Below, piece after piece: positions 1 through 8,588 of a DNA stretch of 64,000 nucleotides. Each line of letters starts with the position of its first letter. The first letter of the stretch is position 1. The position numbers and the translations under genes are program-made. The notes beneath the pieces were generated by a model. The model saw only the letters and a list, made by a program, of their open reading frames with translations, was not told the origin of the DNA and did not search any database. This DNA comes from Petrocella atlantisensis (GTDB lineage Bacteria; Bacillota; Clostridia; Lachnospirales; Vallitaleaceae), in contig NZ_LR130778.1 in NCBI RefSeq assembly GCF_900538275.1, forward strand, positions 1,712,001 through 1,776,000, in the 5' to 3' direction.

Positions 1-575
1 ATAATTAGAAGAAATATCGAAGCAAAACTAAAGGCATTGATCAAAAAAACATCGCTGTTGGTATACCAGAAAATGAGTGATCCTACACTGAGCATAAAAA
101 TGTTGATGGCAATCATACTAAAGGTTCTATTCTTAATCAGGCGTTCATTCATCAAGATATGAATCGGTAGGAATTTGTATACCGGAATCAGCAGCAAAAC
201 CGTCAAACTATGTCCCACCAAGCCTGACTTAAAAGAATAGGCCATGTCCATAATAAACAATTGACCGATGACTAAAGATGTTAACTGAATCAGTAGTAAT
301 AGGATGGTCGCTATAACATAGACATAAAGACTCAGTAATGGCTTAACATCAAAAAGGATATTGATGAATAAGATGACCATAATAACGTTAATCACAAACG
401 CCCGTTCATTGCCTATATAGTGAGAAAACAAACCTGATGTAATACCAGCTGCTAAAATCATACCAATCTTAAAATAAATTGGTTTAGTTTTACTGGTCCT
501 AAGTAGTGCCAACACCACAATAAAGTATTCAATTAAGTCAAGTACTGAAAATAAAATGCTTTGTGCAAATGTCAT
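1..575 (-). CDS. AgrC/ComD-like sensor histidine kinase, N-terminal membrane part (partial)
   Basis: The reading frame is open from an ATG at 575 to the window edge, giving 191 residues with no stop. What is visible is almost wholly hydrophobic, with about five to six membrane segments separated by short charged loops. This is the layout of the polytopic sensor half of AgrC/ComD-type kinases, whose cytoplasmic GHKL ATPase half would lie outside the window. The start overlaps the stop of the LytTR regulator upstream (ATGA), so the two are translationally coupled, as kinase-regulator pairs of this family usually are. No AgrB or AgrD signal-peptide gene is visible on this side. The kinase assignment is inferred from context, because no catalytic motif is in view. 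Confidence 0.6.
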   Translation of the reverse strand, partial: MTFAQSILFSVLDLIEYFIVVLALLRTSKTKPIYFKIGMILAAGITSGLFSHYIGNERAFVINVIMVILFINILFDVKPLLSLYVYVIATILLLLIQLTSLVIGQLFIMDMAYSFKSGLVGHSLTVLLLIPVYKFLPIHILMNERLIKNRTFSMIAINIFMLSVGSLIFWYTNSDVFLINAFSFASIFLLI

Positions 576-1279
576 ATCGTTTCTCCTATGAGTTCTTTAT
601 AGTAAACCCTTCCAATGGGAATAATGGTGCTTGTTTGATGCAACTCAATGTATTTATCTGCTTTGTGGATGGCTTTAATTGCCTCTTTATTCACAATAAA
701 AGCCTTGTGGACTTGAATGAAGGTATCATTTAAAGATGCTTTCATTTTTTTTAGGGATACATTGGGGACTGTGATGGTATCTTGTATGGTATGGACATAG
801 AGTTTCTGGTTACTGGCCTCAATATATAAAATCTCTGCCATATCAATTTTGAAAATACAGTTTTTAAGATGTAGCTCCAATTTATCCTCTTTATGCGCAT
901 CTGCCTTATACCCATAATGTATAAGTGTGTATAGTTCTTCTTTCAGTTGTTCTTTGTCAAAGGGCTTAACAATGTAGGAATAGCAATGGGTCTCACTAAA
1001 TGCCATGATGGCATGGGTTGGGACGGCTGTAATAAACACAATATGCGTCAACTTGTATCGGTCTATTTTCCGTACCTCTTTAGCAAAATCCAGACCATTC
1101 CCATCTTCCAGTTGTATATCTAGAAGTAAGATATCCATATTCACTTCATTTAAGAGCTCAAGACCTTTTACCACAGATCCCGACTCATAGACCTTAGCAT
1201 CCCGATCTAGTTCCATTATAATTGCTTTTAGATTTTTTCTAAGGATGGCTTCATCCTCTAATATCAAAATATTACCCAT
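572..1279 (-). CDS. LytTR-family response regulator
   Basis: This 235-residue protein has a receiver domain at residues 1-120, with acidic residues E8-D9-E10, phospho-acceptor D54 (LLLDIQ) and K105 (IVKPF). A C-terminal LytTR DNA-binding domain follows at about 130-235 (EASNQKLYVHT, VPNVSLKKMK, FIQVHKAFIVN). Proteins of this type (AgrA, LytR, VirR) bind DNA and control surface, pilus or bacteriocin genes. The ATG is preceded by an AGCTGAGG ribosome site. It is the first gene of an operon with the membrane kinase downstream. It lies just beyond the end of the pilus operon on the same strand, but a terminator separates them. Target genes are unknown. Confidence 0.9.
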   Translation of the reverse strand: MGNILILEDEAILRKNLKAIIMELDRDAKVYESGSVVKGLELLNEVNMDILLLDIQLEDGNGLDFAKEVRKIDRYKLTHIVFITAVPTHAIMAFSETHCYSYIVKPFDKEQLKEELYTLIHYGYKADAHKEDKLELHLKNCIFKIDMAEILYIEASNQKLYVHTIQDTITVPNVSLKKMKASLNDTFIQVHKAFIVNKEAIKAIHKADKYIELHQTSTIIPIGRVYYKELIGETI

Positions 1280-1505
1280 CTTGACAACCTCAGCTCTTTG
1301 AAATCTCTATTGAAATATCCTTTATTTTATAATAACAATTATACACTTTATTGCCTATAGGGTTAAGGTGACAAAATTACCGAGTTGAGCAACTTCCTAT
1401 ATTATATAGGTCTTATTTCCTATGATTCTACCACATTTTTTTATAAATGACACTACCTATCTACATATTCACCCATTTTTGTATACTTTTGTTTCTGTCA
1501 TTCAA
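1280..1505. promoter_or_regulatory. AT-rich upstream region of the LytTR operon with a palindrome
   Basis: This non-coding gap holds two plausible minus-strand -10 boxes (TATAAT near 1337; TAGAAT near 1425) without convincing -35 boxes. Between them lies an inverted repeat, CCTATAT-T-ATATAGG, at 1396-1410, a possible operator. I found no open frame with a ribosome site. Confidence 0.35.
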
Positions 1506-1537
1506 GACAAAAGGACTTCAATTTTACTTGAAGCCCC
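1506..1537 (-). terminator. Rho-independent terminator of the pilus operon
   Basis: On the minus strand a 10-bp stem (GGGGCTTCAA with TTGAAGTCCT) with a 6-nt loop is followed by TTTTGTCTT. It lies about 70 nt after the last pilin-like gene. Confidence 0.65.
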
Positions 1538-1604
1538 TCTGCCTTGGATAATACTATTCACTAAATAAGGAGAAGATATATCATAAAAACGGTATGACCG
1601 ATTC

Positions 1605-2117
1605 TTATGGTGAGGTAGTATGATCTGTTGAATAAGATAAGACCGTGTAAGGGGAACCATCTGGATCGCCTTGGTTAATGTCATCCAATTGAATGTTATT
1701 AAGGAGTATTTGAGTCTCAAAAGCCTGGTCTTGACTTTGTAGGTTAATTTCTAGTACATAACGTTCATTGACTTTCTCCATAGCAAAATGAACACTGTTA
1801 ATGCCACCACCAGATAGATTGTGGGTTGTCGAACCTTCTTTTATAACAAGGGCATTGTTTTCAAGTATAATAACTTTATCAAGAGTCGCCGCTACCTGAT
1901 TATTCAGTAACTCTACATCCGTAATATTCCTGATTTCTTCCGTTGTTTTAAGAGCGGTTAATCTAAGATTCGAACTTTGGGCAATCTGATCAGAGCCATA
2001 ACTAAGTGTCCCCAGATTAAACTCCAGAAAGCTGAAAATCATGGTAATGACGATACTCATAATTCCGATGGTGACAATAATCTCCATCAATGTAAAACCG
2101 TCTTGTTTTTTCATCAT
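1605..2117 (-). CDS. Type IV prepilin-like protein (minor pilin)
   Basis: This is a 170-residue protein if started at the ATG at 2117, which follows a GAGGAAGG ribosome site. A longer open frame to 2249 has no ribosome site, and its N-terminus would bury the pilin signal. The N-terminus carries a class III signal: a short basic leader (MMKKQDG), cleavage expected after the Gly, then FTLMEIIV with Glu at mature position 5 and a hydrophobic stretch. The globular part is beta-rich and has no recognised domain. It is the last gene of the pilus operon, 28 nt downstream of another pilin-like gene. Proteins of this kind usually prime or cap pili. Its exact role is not readable. Confidence 0.8.
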   Translation of the reverse strand: MMKKQDGFTLMEIIVTIGIMSIVITMIFSFLEFNLGTLSYGSDQIAQSSNLRLTALKTTEEIRNITDVELLNNQVAATLDKVIILENNALVIKEGSTTHNLSGGGINSVHFAMEKVNERYVLEINLQSQDQAFETQILLNNIQLDDINQGDPDGSPYTVLSYSTDHTTSP

Positions 2118-2145
2118 ACTTTTACCTTCCTCATATCCATGCATT

Positions 2146-2598
2146 TTATGGCTCCGTAATAATCGGAATAAACATATGCATGGTCGCATCAAGGTAATCA
2201 CCACCGGTTGTATGTTTATCAATTCGAATGCCACGTGCATCAAAATCATCTAATGGGTCAACACCAGATCTGAAGGCGGTACTATCCCAGTCAAAATCAA
2301 TGGTCTCATCAACAATATCCCCATCACTCATGGTGGTAGAATAATTGTCTTCATCCGTGTCGCTCAGTAAGGTTCTGACTCTGGTCAATTCTTTTTCATA
2401 GTCTTTTTGAATCTCATAGGCATTCTCTGAAAATGCTTTTGAAGATGCCAAGGTGTGAAAAGCAAATTGAAGGCCGGTAAAGGCGGCAAGAATAACGACA
2501 AAAAGTAGAGTAATGGCAAGAATCAGTTCAAACAAAGTAAAACCCCGATTCTCTATAAGCTTCATCTTCCAGAAGTTCTTCTGTTTTTTCACTTGCAT
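2146..2598 (-). CDS. Type IV prepilin-like protein (minor pilin)
   Basis: This is a 150-residue protein started at the ATG at 2598, behind GGGAGTGAGG. The frame extends upstream to 2739, but that part overlaps the preceding gene and lacks a ribosome site. The leader is longer than usual (about 18 residues, basic) and ends ENRG, followed by FTLFELILAITLL. The mature position 5 Glu is present and the helix is hydrophobic. The rest is short and rich in acidic residues and Ser/Thr. It is sandwiched between the PilX-like gene (4 nt away) and the last pilin-like gene, so all three are probably translated together. It is likely a minor pilin or pseudopilin of the J/V/W type. Confidence 0.75.
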   Translation of the reverse strand: MQVKKQKNFWKMKLIENRGFTLFELILAITLLFVVILAAFTGLQFAFHTLASSKAFSENAYEIQKDYEKELTRVRTLLSDTDEDNYSTTMSDGDIVDETIDFDWDSTAFRSGVDPLDDFDARGIRIDKHTTGGDYLDATMHMFIPIITEP

Positions 2599-2602
2599 AA
2601 CC

Positions 2603-3922
2603 TCACTCCCAATAGTCAATGGACATTTGTTTATACAGTGTATAAGTATCTGTTGACGGGTTGGGTTGTGTATAACTGATAGAGGCATCCAGATCCACTT
2701 CCCTAGCATAAATACCGCCATAGATATCTGTATTACCATTTTTTATTTTCACATAGGCTTCCGGTCCAATGACATAGCCACAAAACTTTGCGTTGGTATC
2801 CATTAACACATTATTTGAAAATGTATCCGAGCCATGAATAAAGAAATTCAGCAGACTGGGGTTTTTATCTGTACCTTCATCGCCAATAACATTACTGCCG
2901 GCAATAATTAAGTCATAATACTGACCTTCATCCTTAAAGATATTATTACCGGATGTGGAAGAATTGCTCTCATCCATGATATAAAATTCAACCCGGTTGT
3001 CGTTATCCATCCTTAGCGCTCCTCCTAGATAGAACGCATCTTCAACAATAATCATCAGATTATGATTACCTGTCACTTCAATGTCGCCGTTCATAATTGC
3101 TTCCCCTTGGACCAACAATACCATCCATTTCTCACTAGAGCTACCCGCACTTAGGATTCTAAAAGTATCCTCATAATCCTCAACGGAACCTTTTCTGTAT
3201 TCTGCCATATCCGTATCAATGGTCAATGTCTTATTGTTCTTCATATCCCACTGAGTAATGGTTGCTGAAGCTGTGATGTCATAATTATCATCAATATCTA
3301 GATCAATCTCATTGGCTATAGAAAACCCGTTAAGTCTTGGTACCGTAATGGATACATTGTTGGTTGTATATGGCATGATGTTCGCTTCCCCAACTTCATT
3401 CTCATCGGATTGTGTTTTAAAGTCTATGCTACCACCGGAAGCCAATTGTCCCGTAAAGTCTTTGACTTGTAAATCCTCCATATCCTCTTTAGCGTAGACA
3501 CCGAAGTCCAGTTCCGTTCTATCCCTATAGGACATGATGATGTTAACTTTGGCCTGGGTGTTTTTATACGTTCCAAGAGAAGATACTCTGTACTCATCGC
3601 CATCTTTTTCAACACTGACTTCCAAATCCCCTTCACCATCTAATACACCACCGGCCTCTGCCACTTGTTCATCCAAAAACTGTTCATAAGCTGAGTTATC
3701 CATACGCTCCATCTCCATAGCCATAGACTCTGCTCCGGCTCTTGCGATGTAATAGGCCTTCATATAATCGGTCTGATACATAGCTTGATCGTTCTCACCC
3801 ATACTAAGTGTAATCATCGTACCCATCAGAAGGAATACAACCGTCATCACAACGACCACATAGGCCAAGGCAGCACCTTGTTCATTTATTTTCAAATGCC
3901 TTATAATTCTATTTAACTTCAT
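2603..3922 (-). CDS. PilX-like pilus assembly protein, large extracellular domain
   Basis: This is a 439-residue protein from the ATG at 3922, which has AGGTGATG upstream. A TTG at 3973 behind AGAGG would add 17 residues and is the alternative start. The N-terminal segment (EQGAALAYVVVVMTVVFLL) resembles PilX/T2SK-type N-termini, with Glu beside a hydrophobic helix but without the Gly-Phe cleavage site of true prepilins. After an early helical region (to about 100) comes a long beta-rich part with many Asn, Gly and Asp residues, suggesting a repetitive beta structure on the cell surface. Its size is well above classical PilX. It follows pilO and precedes two small pilin-like genes, so it may act at the pilus tip; that role is inferred. 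Confidence 0.65.
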   Translation of the reverse strand: MKLNRIIRHLKINEQGAALAYVVVVMTVVFLLMGTMITLSMGENDQAMYQTDYMKAYYIARAGAESMAMEMERMDNSAYEQFLDEQVAEAGGVLDGEGDLEVSVEKDGDEYRVSSLGTYKNTQAKVNIIMSYRDRTELDFGVYAKEDMEDLQVKDFTGQLASGGSIDFKTQSDENEVGEANIMPYTTNNVSITVPRLNGFSIANEIDLDIDDNYDITASATITQWDMKNNKTLTIDTDMAEYRKGSVEDYEDTFRILSAGSSSEKWMVLLVQGEAIMNGDIEVTGNHNLMIIVEDAFYLGGALRMDNDNRVEFYIMDESNSSTSGNNIFKDEGQYYDLIIAGSNVIGDEGTDKNPSLLNFFIHGSDTFSNNVLMDTNAKFCGYVIGPEAYVKIKNGNTDIYGGIYAREVDLDASISYTQPNPSTDTYTLYKQMSIDYWE

Positions 3923-3991
3923 ACCATCACCTGCTTCCACAACATCCATGAGGTGTCTAGATTTATTTTTCAAGCAAGCCTCTGTTGTCTC

Positions 3992-5191
3992 TTATCTAAA
4001 GTAATATAGCAAGTAAACAGCTTCTGCTTTGGTGAGTATTCCAAAGGGATCTGACCAATCCTTGGCTGGTACTGATTTATTCGCTTCCAGTGAAGCTCCT
4101 ATGGTTGTCCATGTAAAGTTGCTCTCCGGTTTAATCTTGTTCATAACAAATTCCACTTCGCCATAGGTCATGGGGTCTTTAGGTCTCAAAGTATTGTCTT
4201 CATATCCTACGATAAAGCCGCTTAGATAGCCACGATGAATAGCCTTAGCAAAAGCATTTTCTAGACTTCCCAGCTCTTCATAATCATCAAAAGTGGTCAA
4301 GTCCAGATCACTATCGACAACAGGCCAATCATAGACCTTATCCAGTAACACGATAAACTCACCTCTGGTCATAGGCTGATCCGGTTCGAAGGTCAGGTAT
4401 GGGTTCAGATACAAATGACCGGCTTCCAGAAAAGCCTGAATCTCCGTTTCCATATAATGACCGGCAATGTCTGTAAAATCAAAATAACGGCTAAAATTAA
4501 AAACATCACTGTTTTCATCCATATACAGATACCGAACGATACCATCACTTTGGATGGAAGGCGAAAATGGGTTTTCCTTATAAAAGAGATCATCTACATA
4601 CCACTTATATAGGTCATCCTGAATCTCAAGGTCTGTTGCAAAGGTGTAAAATTCCAGTTGAATGTTGCCTTCTATTTCTTCTATTTCTTCGTTTTCATCA
4701 ACTTGTGCTTTGACTATACTGGCTGTGGTCATATTAATGTGTTTTGGAAAGGACCACATACTTTTTAGCATGTTAAGAAGAGATGTATATTGTCCCGTAT
4801 AGCTGATGTTCACCACATCCTTCTTAAAGGCTATGCCATCAATTTCTTCCCATACAGGTATCTCAAATCCTATGACTTGCTCTGTAATATATGGCATAAG
4901 TAGGAAATCACTGAGCAGTAAAATAATCTCTTCTTGTGGTGTGGTGTTAAAATAAGCACCAGCTTTGTCTTTCATAGCCATATAAGCCTCTTCAATGGCC
5001 GTATCCACCTGATCTTCGTCTTGAACCAGTTTTTCTAGCCCTTCCAGTTCTTGCTGTCCAATGCGCAATTCTTGTTTAAGGTCTTTTAGATTGGTCATCT
5101 GTGGTTCCAGGGCATAGACAAATACCATCCAAGCCGTAATAAAGGTCAAGACCAAAGTCAGAAGTATTTTCTCACGGTTAGATATTCTCAT
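3992..5191 (-). CDS. pilO: PilO-like pilus alignment protein fused to SLH domains
   Basis: This is a 399-residue protein from the ATG at 5191 (GGAGGTG six nt upstream); the start overlaps the pilN stop. Residues 1-32 hold a short basic cytoplasmic end and one membrane helix (ILLTLVLTFITAWMVFVYAL). A coiled coil follows (about 32-75), then the PilO-type alpha/beta region to about 190. From about 235 the sequence changes to SLH repeats: FTDIAGHYMETEIQAF with MTRGEFIVLLDKV, then a second unit containing NTLRPKDPMTYGEVEF, and the start of a third ending in ILTKAEAVYLLYYF. PilO normally stops at about 200 residues. SLH domains bind secondary cell-wall polymers, so this protein could tie the inner-membrane pilus platform to the wall. 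Confidence 0.8.
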   Translation of the reverse strand: MRISNREKILLTLVLTFITAWMVFVYALEPQMTNLKDLKQELRIGQQELEGLEKLVQDEDQVDTAIEEAYMAMKDKAGAYFNTTPQEEIILLLSDFLLMPYITEQVIGFEIPVWEEIDGIAFKKDVVNISYTGQYTSLLNMLKSMWSFPKHINMTTASIVKAQVDENEEIEEIEGNIQLEFYTFATDLEIQDDLYKWYVDDLFYKENPFSPSIQSDGIVRYLYMDENSDVFNFSRYFDFTDIAGHYMETEIQAFLEAGHLYLNPYLTFEPDQPMTRGEFIVLLDKVYDWPVVDSDLDLTTFDDYEELGSLENAFAKAIHRGYLSGFIVGYEDNTLRPKDPMTYGEVEFVMNKIKPESNFTWTTIGASLEANKSVPAKDWSDPFGILTKAEAVYLLYYFR

Positions 5192-5738
5192 GGTTGCCAC
5201 CTCCTATTTGAACTTGAATGACGAATCCATATCCTGTCTCATTGTTAACGATCTCGGAAATAAAGAGGTCCGAGACGGAGGTCATTTGTCGTAAATTATG
5301 TTCAAATTCAGCAATGGCTGGCTTATTAAGGGCAATGCCTCCCATGGTAATAACACCATCCACCATATCTATGCTAACCAGTTCCACATCCATGGGCAAT
5401 GTATCGCTGATCATAGCAAAAACATTCTCCTGAACCAAATGTCGATCATGAATGGTCCCATTCGCCACTTCAATGTTACTAAGGATGGTCCCCAAATTGT
5501 CTAAGATATCTTTTTTATGGAGAATACGGCCTAGGTCCTCACTGGCTTTAATCTCGGCAATGGCTGTATTGGTCTTTGCCAAATCCATTTCCAAATAGGT
5601 TCTGATATAGTAGTTGTAGCCATATAATCCGGCCATGCCTACAAGCAAGAGGATGCATAAGAGGAGTGTGACCACAAAACTGGTACTTTTTTTCTCTTTC
5701 TTTATGGATAGATCATTAAAAAAATTATAGTCTGACAT
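5178..5738 (-). CDS. pilN: PilN-like pilus alignment protein
   Basis: This is a 186-residue bitopic protein. The cytoplasmic N-terminus begins MSDYNFFNDLS, which corresponds to the INLLP-type segment that in PilN binds PilM. It is followed by a basic stretch (KKEKKS) and a single membrane helix at about 22-43. A coiled coil (45-90) and a ferredoxin-like outer domain complete the protein. It sits 8 nt after pilM and overlaps pilO by 14 nt, matching the M-N-O order seen in other type IV pilus systems. PilN and PilO form heterodimers that connect the cytoplasmic motor to the outside. The start has GGTAGGTGAG upstream. Confidence 0.85.
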   Translation of the reverse strand: MSDYNFFNDLSIKKEKKSTSFVVTLLLCILLLVGMAGLYGYNYYIRTYLEMDLAKTNTAIAEIKASEDLGRILHKKDILDNLGTILSNIEVANGTIHDRHLVQENVFAMISDTLPMDVELVSIDMVDGVITMGGIALNKPAIAEFEHNLRQMTSVSDLFISEIVNNETGYGFVIQVQIGGGNHENI

Positions 5739-5746
5739 CGTCTCAC

Positions 5747-6823
5747 CTACCTTCTATACATAACGCCAAGAGCGTTAAGAATCTCTGTCAAATCAAGTTG
5801 TCCCTGTTGGTCTAAGGTGACCGAACTGACTTTCTTGATGCGTTCCGTAGGTAAGTTGAAAACACTCTGAATATAGTCTTCAAAGCCGTTAATTTTCGAT
5901 AATCCACCATAGATATAGATGTATTCAACCTGTCCGGCAACAGCATTTCTGGAACTGTAGTAACGAAATACCTTAGTAATCTCTTCAAACCAATGGTCCA
6001 AGGTGGATTTGATGATGTTGACCACTTTACCTTCCTCGGTCAGTTCATTCACCGGATAATTCAGATTATGAATGCTCATTTTGCTTCGTTGTGCTTCATC
6101 AAGGGGCATGGATGCGAACTTACTGATGTTCTGGTCAATGTCTTTGCCGCCAAAATCTAAAAGACGTTGAAAACGCATTTTCCCTTTTTGAAAAATACTG
6201 ATACGGACTTTCTCATATCCAAGATCTATAAAAGCCACCGTGTTCTCCCGGTGGTAATCGTTACCGTTAAGTCGTCTTTGGTTCTCGATAAGTTTAGCAA
6301 AGGTGTTGGCCTGAGTATCTAATACTACCGGTTCCAAGCCTGCCTTATGAATTAAAGTATGGATTTGACCAATCAATCGCTTAGGCACAGCTGTCACCAG
6401 CATCTCAGCAAAAGGTTTGTCTTCAATCTCAAGTTCCTTCATGACCACAGACTGAACACTATAGTTTTCCATGTCGATGGGTAGAAACTGTTCCACTTCA
6501 TATTTGGCCATATCTTGTAAAGTCTCCTTGTTGCTGCTGGGCACAGACACATCTCTTGTAATAATCTGGCCACTCTCGATACAGCAAAAACACTTCTTCT
6601 CATGAATCTTATTGTTCTTAATTAGATGTTTTAAGTTGGCACTTAAACCATCCATGTCCATGATTTCCCCATTGGCATAGAGTGAAATGGGCATGGGGTT
6701 TAGGATGACTTTCCGAATGACCAACTCGTCTTTCTTCACATCTCCGATGACCAACTTCATTGTGTTGGTACCAAGCTCTAAGGCGATAATGTTCTTATTC
6801 ATTTTCTTTAAGTTGTTACCCAT
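5747..6823 (-). CDS. pilM: PilM-like actin-fold pilus assembly ATPase
   Basis: This is a 358-residue protein starting at the ATG at 6823, placed by a GGAGGTG ribosome site; an upstream in-frame ATG at 6856 has none and lies in a hairpin region. The actin/FtsA-type phosphate-1 motif appears near the N-terminus (IALELGTNTMKLVIGD). The second motif (VAFIDLGYEKVRISIF) is near the middle, and an adenosine motif (IYIYGGLSKINGFEDYI) near the end. PilM binds the PilN N-terminus on the cytoplasmic face of the membrane and couples the platform to the motor ATPases. It lies between the major pilin gene and pilN, and a strong intercistronic hairpin precedes it. Confidence 0.9.
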   Translation of the reverse strand: MGNNLKKMNKNIIALELGTNTMKLVIGDVKKDELVIRKVILNPMPISLYANGEIMDMDGLSANLKHLIKNNKIHEKKCFCCIESGQIITRDVSVPSSNKETLQDMAKYEVEQFLPIDMENYSVQSVVMKELEIEDKPFAEMLVTAVPKRLIGQIHTLIHKAGLEPVVLDTQANTFAKLIENQRRLNGNDYHRENTVAFIDLGYEKVRISIFQKGKMRFQRLLDFGGKDIDQNISKFASMPLDEAQRSKMSIHNLNYPVNELTEEGKVVNIIKSTLDHWFEEITKVFRYYSSRNAVAGQVEYIYIYGGLSKINGFEDYIQSVFNLPTERIKKVSSVTLDQQGQLDLTEILNALGVMYRR

Positions 6824-6842
6824 CCCACACACCTCCATATTT

Positions 6843-6869
6843 GCAATGGGTTGCAAGGCAACCCATTGC
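6843..6869 (-). promoter_or_regulatory. Intercistronic perfect hairpin between pilin and pilM
   Basis: The 12-nt arms GCAATGGGTTGC and GCAACCCATTGC are perfectly complementary around a 3-nt loop. No T-run follows on either strand, so this is not a standard terminator. It begins about 57 nt after the pilin stop and ends about 20 nt before the pilM start. Such stems often block 3' exonucleases and keep an upstream mRNA more abundant. Confidence 0.7.
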
Positions 6870-6926
6870 TACATAATGCTTTATCTTAATTTAAATAGAC
6901 TATGAAGTATAAAATTCGGTATCAGC

Positions 6927-7334
6927 TTATGGAGTAACAGCAGCTGTAGTATAGCCATCTTGACTATTATAGCTAATATCTCCACCATCTCCACCTGTTA
7001 AAGTTACCGTTGCAATACCGTCACTAGCATCTCCTGAATCCATCGTAATTCCTACACCTGTAAAATGTTGTAGTGCTGTACTATGATCATCTATCATAGT
7101 AGCATCTTCTAACACCTCAATTGTTGGTGCTGTTTTATCATTTGCGGCCCAGTACAATTCTGCTGCCCTTGCTGCTACCGCTGCGTATTCTTTATCACTG
7201 GCAATCTCTGCTTGTGCCGTGAAACCGATTAACCTTGGGATGGCGATCATGGCTAAGATCCCAAGTATTACAATAACGATGATAATCTCCATAAGTGTGA
7301 ATCCTTTTTGATTTTTCCATAATTTTTTCATCAT
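6927..7334 (-). CDS. pilA: Major type IV pilin
   Basis: This is a 135-residue prepilin with a textbook class III signal. The leader MMKKLWKNQKG is followed by FTLMEIIIVIVILGILAMIA, with Glu at mature position 5 and Pro near mature position 22 (IAIPRL). The alpha-1 spine runs to about residue 60, followed by a small Gly/Asp/Thr-rich beta region without a disulphide pair. It is separated from neighbours on both sides by longer gaps than elsewhere in the operon, has a strong AGGAGGAG ribosome site, and is followed by a stable hairpin. These features suggest it is made in higher amounts and is the main fibre subunit. No prepilin peptidase gene is in the window. Confidence 0.92.
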   Translation of the reverse strand: MMKKLWKNQKGFTLMEIIIVIVILGILAMIAIPRLIGFTAQAEIASDKEYAAVAARAAELYWAANDKTAPTIEVLEDATMIDDHSTALQHFTGVGITMDSGDASDGIATVTLTGGDGGDISYNSQDGYTTAAVTP

Positions 7335-7366
7335 AATTTTCTCCTCCTAATCGTTTATGGTCATAA

Positions 7367-8569
7367 TTACGATATGGTTTTAAACATATCAAACATGGGT
7401 AGTGCCATTGCGATGACAATGAATCCGACGATGAAGGCCAAGATTAAGATCATCATGGGCTCAAACATGGCCACCATCCGTTGAAGTGCATTCTCCACTT
7501 CATCATCATAGTAATCTGCTGTCTTATCTAAGATATCGTCGAGTGTACCAGACTCCTTTCCAATCTCAATCATGCCATCCACCATGGGTGGGAATAGGTG
7601 ACTTTCTCGGACCACAAGATGCAGTTCATTGCCTTTTTGAACTTCATCTCGAAAGCCAAGAATGGCCTCTGAGACAATTTTATTACTGATAATGTCAGAC
7701 AGGTTTTTTAGTGCCGTCAGCATAGGTACACCACTGGCCAACATGGTGGACAAGTTTCTGGTGAACCGTGCTGTTATGATCTTGGTGTTTAGGTCCTTAA
7801 GAACGGGCAGTCTAAGTTTAAGCCGGTCAATATTTCTGCGTCCCTTCTCAGAATGGATATATTGATAGCCGATGAGCAGAAGTGCGATTGTTACGAGGAA
7901 CAAAGCAATACCATTGTGTCTGGCAAATTCACTTAGTCCAAGTAAAGCCTTCGTTAGTCCCGGCAATTCAACCGTTGATCGTTCAAACATCTTTACAAAA
8001 GTAGGGAGTATGAAAGTCACCAAGAAGGCTACCACCAGTAAAGACATGACCAATAAGATGATGGGATAGACCATGGCTGAGCGAATCTTACTTTTTAACT
8101 TCCCTTCTTTTTCAAAATACACGGAGAGCCTTAGAAATATAATCTCCAAGGTACCGGACAACTCACCGGATTCCACCATGTACACCATGAGTTCCGGGAA
8201 AATCCTAGGGAATTTCTTCATACTTAGGGACAGGACCGTACCTTTTTGAACATCGTTATACATCTCCATCAGCGCTACCTTAAGTCTTTTGTTCTTAACC
8301 TGCCGTTTCATGATGTCCAGTGTCTTTGTGATGGTACTACCGGCTTTTAACATGGCATGAAGTTGCCGGCAGAAGAAGGACAAGTCTCTGGCACTCACAC
8401 TTCTTGTAAATGTGACTTCCTGAGTTCCAATCTTGACTTTTTCTTCAATGAGGACCGGATAGGTATTGTTGCTTTTTAGCATCTCGATGACCCCTTGCCT
8501 AGAGTCTGCCATAAAGACACCTTCCGTCATCTCTCCACTAGCTTTCATAGCTTTATATCGATATTCCAT
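7367..8569 (-). CDS. pilC: Type IV pilus platform protein PilC
   Basis: This is a 400-residue polytopic inner-membrane protein with two T2SSF (GspF) domains. The first lies at about 65-190 (SFFCRQLHAMLKAGSTI) and the second at about 265-390 (ARFTRNLSTMLASGVPM). Hydrophobic segments lie near 165-195, 215-235 and 370-395, the usual three-helix arrangement. An N-terminal segment (MEYRYKAMKASGEMTEGVF) is typical of the family. PilC is the rotating or clamping platform on which PilB and PilT act during extension and retraction. It is 20 nt downstream of pilT and its ATG has GGGGAGGTG upstream. Confidence 0.93.
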   Translation of the reverse strand: MEYRYKAMKASGEMTEGVFMADSRQGVIEMLKSNNTYPVLIEEKVKIGTQEVTFTRSVSARDLSFFCRQLHAMLKAGSTITKTLDIMKRQVKNKRLKVALMEMYNDVQKGTVLSLSMKKFPRIFPELMVYMVESGELSGTLEIIFLRLSVYFEKEGKLKSKIRSAMVYPIILLVMSLLVVAFLVTFILPTFVKMFERSTVELPGLTKALLGLSEFARHNGIALFLVTIALLLIGYQYIHSEKGRRNIDRLKLRLPVLKDLNTKIITARFTRNLSTMLASGVPMLTALKNLSDIISNKIVSEAILGFRDEVQKGNELHLVVRESHLFPPMVDGMIEIGKESGTLDDILDKTADYYDDEVENALQRMVAMFEPMMILILAFIVGFIVIAMALPMFDMFKTIS

Positions 8570-8588
8570 AAGGCACCTCCCCTCATAT

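Noticed and set aside
1502-1720. Minus-strand 72-residue open frame
   Set aside because: It overlaps the end of the minor pilin gene in another frame and the operon terminator; no ribosome site.
2118-2249. Extended N-terminus of the minor pilin
   Set aside because: The extension has no ribosome site and overlaps the previous gene; the pilin signal requires the start at 2117.
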